The notes beneath the pieces were generated by a model. That model searched no databases and was not told the DNA's origin. It saw only the letters and a program-made list of their open reading frames with translations. Position numbers and translations under genes: made by a program. Shown here piece by piece: positions 7,295-9,275 of a DNA stretch of 9,275 nt (positions within the stretch are counted from its first letter, which is position 1; every line of letters begins with the position of its first letter). The DNA is from Bdellovibrionales bacterium. GTDB taxonomy: Bacteria > Bdellovibrionota > Bdellovibrionia > Bdellovibrionales > JAMPXM01. The DNA lies in assembly GCA_005793615.1 (NCBI GenBank), contig SXRI01000324.1, forward strand, positions 1-9,275. Direction: 5' to 3'.

Positions 7295-7335
7295 GTTGGT
7301 TCGACAAATGACCTAAAAACTATCTCCGAGCTAAA

Positions 7336-7369
7336 GCTTAGCAGGCGAATGTAGCTTTGAAAGCTAAGC
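7336..7369. repeat. 7-bp inverted repeat with nested palindromes
   Basis: GCTTAGC (7336-7342) is the perfect reverse complement of GCTAAGC (7363-7369), with a 20-base spacer. The left arm also forms a smaller stem with the preceding GCTAA, and AGCTTTGAAAGCT lies in the spacer, so several pairings compete. It lies in the leader of the exported-protein gene and is flush with the next hairpin. Confidence 0.5.
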
Positions 7370-7387
7370 GGCCCTACTTTCAGGGCC
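7370..7387. repeat. GGCCCT/AGGGCC hairpin in the leader of the exported-protein gene
   Basis: Perfect 6-bp G/C-rich stem (7370-7375 with 7382-7387) and a 6-base loop. Read on the minus strand it starts 19 bases after the acyltransferase stop and is not followed directly by a T-run. It is therefore a poor terminator and more likely a leader structure or a processing site between two cistrons. GCTTTG and CAAAGC on either side can pair as an outer stem. Confidence 0.55.
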
Positions 7388-7391
7388 AAAG

Positions 7392-7420
7392 CCTATATGT
7401 GAACTGTTATTCTTGAACAA
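7392..7420 (-). promoter_or_regulatory. Candidate weak promoter for the exported-protein gene
   Basis: On the minus strand TTGTTC (7420-7415) and TATAGG (7397-7392) are 17 bases apart, matching the sigma70 consensus at three and four of six positions. The start of transcription would fall near 7385, placing the GGCCCT/AGGGCC hairpin at the very 5' end of the message. It overlaps the last codons of the acyltransferase gene. Weak evidence. Confidence 0.3.
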
Positions 7421-8150
7421 GACCCAGCGGATTACCATACACAGCACTGATCGCGCTATGCGCCTGGTCTGCCAGTTCGTGCCGGGTAAGCTCAGGTGAC
7501 ACTTTGATGGGATCAAGAAAATGTAATTCCGCCTGCACCTTACGTAATTTCATCAATCCTAAAAAGTGCGAGAAAAATGCCATGTCGCCATACCAACAAA
7601 CCTTGTCACGGTTCGTTTCATTAAAGGGCTCGCCATCGATCTCGGTGTACTTGAGTACTACCGGCATGACATCGACACCGGCCCGTACCGCCGACATCAA
7701 AAGTGATTTTTTAAACGGCCATACCTTTTCGCCATTCGTACTGGTGCCCTCAGGGTAAATGACAACATGGTGGCCGGCATTCAGCGTTTCAGTGATGACT
7801 CCGATATCACGCTCGATCTTTGTGCGCGTACGACGTTCAATGAAGATACTGCCGCCAAGCTCCGCTATATCACCAAGAAAAAATGTCTCGCCCATATCAA
7901 CCGAGGTCACGAAAACACAGGGCTGAATCGACGAAAGAATAAAGATATCGAGATAGGACATGTGATTGCCGACAAGTAAAAAACGTTTTTCGCGCATCAA
8001 CTCGGCGTCGTAGCCGACAATCTTAATATCAAAATTAATCAGTTTCAAAGCTCGGCGGGTGTAGGTACCGATATTTCGGGTAAAGAAACCAAGCCTTTTG
8101 TTTTTGTCCTTCAGGCGTGCTTTTCCAAGCAGGGCGGAACTCACATACAT
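7407..8150 (-). CDS. PlsC/OlsA-type 1-acyl-glycerol-3-phosphate (or lyso-lipid) O-acyltransferase
   Basis: A 247-residue membrane-associated acyltransferase. It carries the family blocks in order: NHMSYLD (catalytic His63 and Asp68), SIFIERR (about 101-107), YPEGTS (132-137, acceptor binding) and VMPV (161-164). PlsC enzymes move an acyl group to the 2-position of lysophosphatidic acid. OlsA relatives instead acylate the hydroxyl of lyso-ornithine lipid. Lying 104 bases downstream of an OlsB-type gene on the same strand, it is most simply the second enzyme of that pathway, though general phospholipid synthesis cannot be excluded. ATG 8150 has no Shine-Dalgarno sequence. The open frame continues upstream to CTG 8195, which does have AGGA 9 bases ahead, and would add 15 residues that join a hydrophobic N-terminal segment. 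The start is therefore uncertain. Confidence 0.9.
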   Translation of the reverse strand: MYVSSALLGKARLKDKNKRLGFFTRNIGTYTRRALKLINFDIKIVGYDAELMREKRFLLVGNHMSYLDIFILSSIQPCVFVTSVDMGETFFLGDIAELGGSIFIERRTRTKIERDIGVITETLNAGHHVVIYPEGTSTNGEKVWPFKKSLLMSAVRAGVDVMPVVLKYTEIDGEPFNETNRDKVCWYGDMAFFSHFLGLMKLRKVQAELHFLDPIKVSPELTRHELADQAHSAISAVYGNPLGLVQE

Positions 8151-8168
8151 GCCTATCAGGCCAACCGT

Positions 8169-8193
8169 GCGAGCAAAATTGCTACCTGCTCGC
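8169..8193. repeat. Hairpin ahead of the O-acyltransferase gene
   Basis: GCGAGCA (8169-8175) and TGCTCGC (8187-8193) form a perfect 7-bp stem with an 11-base loop. Part of the left arm can instead pair with the loop (AGCAA with TTGCT), giving two exclusive structures. It sits 19-43 bases upstream of ATG 8150, or at the first codons if translation starts at CTG 8195. The short TTTT at 8197-8200 follows on the plus strand only. Confidence 0.5.
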
Positions 8194-8254
8194 AGCTTTT
8201 AAAGTCCTGGAAAACCCATAATCTTCAAATTTAGTTCACGTTGCGATATTGCCA

Positions 8255-9145
8255 TTAAACTTTATACTTCGCCATGATGGCTGGGTTCATCTCATCCATT
8301 TTCACGAGAGTCAGAAAATCAATACAATGGAACTCGCGATCTATCGCGGGCTCGCCGCAAAGCTTCGCGCCCATACGCAGATACGACTGAAATAGCGGCG
8401 GTATCATCGCTTCCACATCTTGCTGAACATACTCGTACCTATTGGCATCGATATACTCCAAGACTTTAGCCAGCTGTTTCACTTTGTATTTTCTGGTGGG
8501 CGACACATCGTAGTCATACGTCAAAGCACCGGTATCGATAAAGTGCTTGGTTAAAAGACCAATTTCCAGGGGCTCCATGGTCTTAATACTACCGCAGCCA
8601 AAAAGTACTTTGGTCTCAGTGCGCTGAATATACTCGGCGATTCCACGCCACAAAAGCGCAATCACCACTCCTGAACGATACTCGCGGTCAATGCACGCAC
8701 GCCCCAACTCAAGTTTGGCGCCTTCAATCTCAAGAATCTTTCCAAGATCAAACTCGCCCGCAGAATAAAACGAGTTCGTAAAGCGACTGCTATTGAGACG
8801 GTAGGTGCCAATCGTTCGATTGGAACGTTTGTCAAAAATCACTAAGTGATCGCAAAGATAATCCAGCTTATCGATATCAACGCCATAGGTACGGCGTTTG
8901 TTCATATATTCTTTATGAAAGACATCGAAACGAAGTTTGAGGCATTCCTCAAGGTCAGCGCCATTTTCGGCAGTCTTAACGATGAACTGACCGCGCTCAA
9001 AACGAAAAGAGATATTCGGCTCAAAGTTTCGAACATTGTAATGATGCAGCTTACGTTCAGAGTCGAACTTCTCGAGTGCTGTCTTCATCGAACTGAATTT
9101 TTTCAGAACACGCGACGGTCGTAAAGATTTGGCCGCTGCACGCAT
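8255..9145 (-). CDS. OlsB-type GNAT N-acyltransferase (acyl-amino-acid lipid synthesis)
   Basis: A 296-residue protein of the GNAT branch that includes OlsB (Pfam Acetyltransf_5). OlsB enzymes transfer a 3-hydroxyacyl chain from acyl carrier protein to the amino group of ornithine, the first step of ornithine lipid synthesis. Relatives use glycine or other amino acids, so the substrate is open. Motifs in order: LRFDVFHKEY (from about 71), CDHLVIFD (98-105), GTYRL (113-117), ELGRAC (146-151), LLWRG (164-168) and FGCGSI (182-187). A basic N-terminal stretch precedes the domain. ATG 9145 is chosen for GAGGGG 7 bases upstream. A later ATG (9088) has no such site, and the longer frame begins with a TTG close to the window edge, upstream of the promoter. 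No terminator follows, so co-transcription with the O-acyltransferase gene is likely. Confidence 0.9.
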   Translation of the reverse strand: MRAAAKSLRPSRVLKKFSSMKTALEKFDSERKLHHYNVRNFEPNISFRFERGQFIVKTAENGADLEECLKLRFDVFHKEYMNKRRTYGVDIDKLDYLCDHLVIFDKRSNRTIGTYRLNSSRFTNSFYSAGEFDLGKILEIEGAKLELGRACIDREYRSGVVIALLWRGIAEYIQRTETKVLFGCGSIKTMEPLEIGLLTKHFIDTGALTYDYDVSPTRKYKVKQLAKVLEYIDANRYEYVQQDVEAMIPPLFQSYLRMGAKLCGEPAIDREFHCIDFLTLVKMDEMNPAIMAKYKV

Positions 9146-9152
9146 AGGTCTA

Positions 9153-9180
9153 CCCCTCAGTTTAAATTTTTCGCCCCTCA
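9153..9180 (-). promoter_or_regulatory. Ribosome binding site GAGGGG and its upstream duplicate
   Basis: TGAGGGG occurs twice on the minus strand (9159-9153 and 9180-9174), 21 bases apart. The proximal copy is 7 bases before ATG 9145 and serves as ribosome binding site. No start codon follows the distal copy at a suitable distance. The spacer is A/T-rich. Confidence 0.6.
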
Positions 9181-9214
9181 ACAAGCCCTTAAAGTTACGC
9201 TTTGCTATGTGACA

Positions 9215-9234
9215 CCCCCCTTGTGCCCGGGGGG
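9215..9234 (-). repeat. CCCCCC/GGGGGG hairpin at the predicted 5' end of the olsB-like message
   Basis: Six C and six G bases form a perfect stem (9229-9234 with 9215-9220) around an 8-base loop. It begins one base after the TATAAT box, so the transcript should start in or just before it. It could stabilise the 5' end or affect promoter escape. Confidence 0.55.
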
Positions 9235-9235
9235 C

Positions 9236-9241
9236 ATTATA
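9236..9241 (-). promoter_or_regulatory. Perfect -10 box TATAAT of the olsB-like gene
   Basis: TATAAT reads on the minus strand at 9241-9236, about 90 bases before ATG 9145. A matching -35 is weak: TTTGTT at 16 bases or TTGTTC at 15 bases upstream. This suggests that promoter strength depends on the -10 box or on an activator. Confidence 0.5.
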
Positions 9242-9275
9242 CCTCAGAGACTCAAGGAACAAACCGCTAATTTGC

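Noticed and set aside
7370..7387. Intrinsic terminator after the O-acyltransferase gene
   Set aside because: The hairpin is perfect but no T-run follows it on the minus strand.
7282..7389. TTG 7389 as start of the exported protein
   Set aside because: The start would lie at the edge of a hairpin, and 36 extra residues would displace the signal peptide. ATG 7281 has AGGA at 9 bases.
9146..9240. PhoB box or sigma54 promoter ahead of the OlsB-like gene
   Set aside because: GTGTCACATAGC and GGGCAC give partial matches only. The paired elements at the required spacing are absent.
9146..9262. TTG 9262 as start of the OlsB-like protein
   Set aside because: It lies upstream of the TATAAT box and hairpin. 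ATG 9145 has GAGGGG at 7 bases.

Overview
The window looks like chromosomal DNA of a Gram-negative bacterium. One gene encodes a family 9 glycosyltransferase of the lipopolysaccharide heptosyltransferase type, one product carries a lipoprotein signal, one carries a Sec signal peptide, and a gene pair builds phosphorus-free acyl-amino-acid membrane lipids. Base composition is moderate. A Bdellovibrionota or deltaproteobacteria-like host would fit this gene mix, but that is a guess. No tRNA, rRNA, CRISPR array, insertion sequence or phage gene was found.

Layout, plus strand. Bases 1-125 hold the 3' end of an unidentified gene. Bases 126-505 contain no convincing gene but include a bulged hairpin. 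Then come a trypsin-like serine protease lipoprotein (506-2011), a cation diffusion facilitator of the SLC30A9/ZnT9 type (best start GTG 2109), an M3-family oligoendopeptidase (TTG 3113-5050) and a family 9 glycosyltransferase (GTG 5057-6091). The last three are tightly packed (4-base overlap, then a 6-base gap). They probably form one operon driven by a promoter at 2055-2083.

Layout, minus strand, read from the right edge. An OlsB-type GNAT N-acyltransferase (9145-8255) lies behind a perfect TATAAT box and a G/C hairpin. It is followed by a PlsC/OlsA-type O-acyltransferase (8150-7407). Together they should make a two-step N-acyl then O-acyl amino-acid lipid such as ornithine lipid. Next is an exported protein of unknown family (7281-6088), whose motifs suggest a caspase-like His/Cys fold. 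It meets the glycosyltransferase gene tail to tail, and both stop codons share the four bases CTAG.

The genes point to the cell envelope: surface proteolysis, metal transport, peptide breakdown, surface glycan and membrane lipid synthesis. I see no obvious multi-gene defence or mobile system. The least explained item is the exported caspase-like candidate. The secondary interest lies in start-codon choices and leader structures that simple gene calling would miss.
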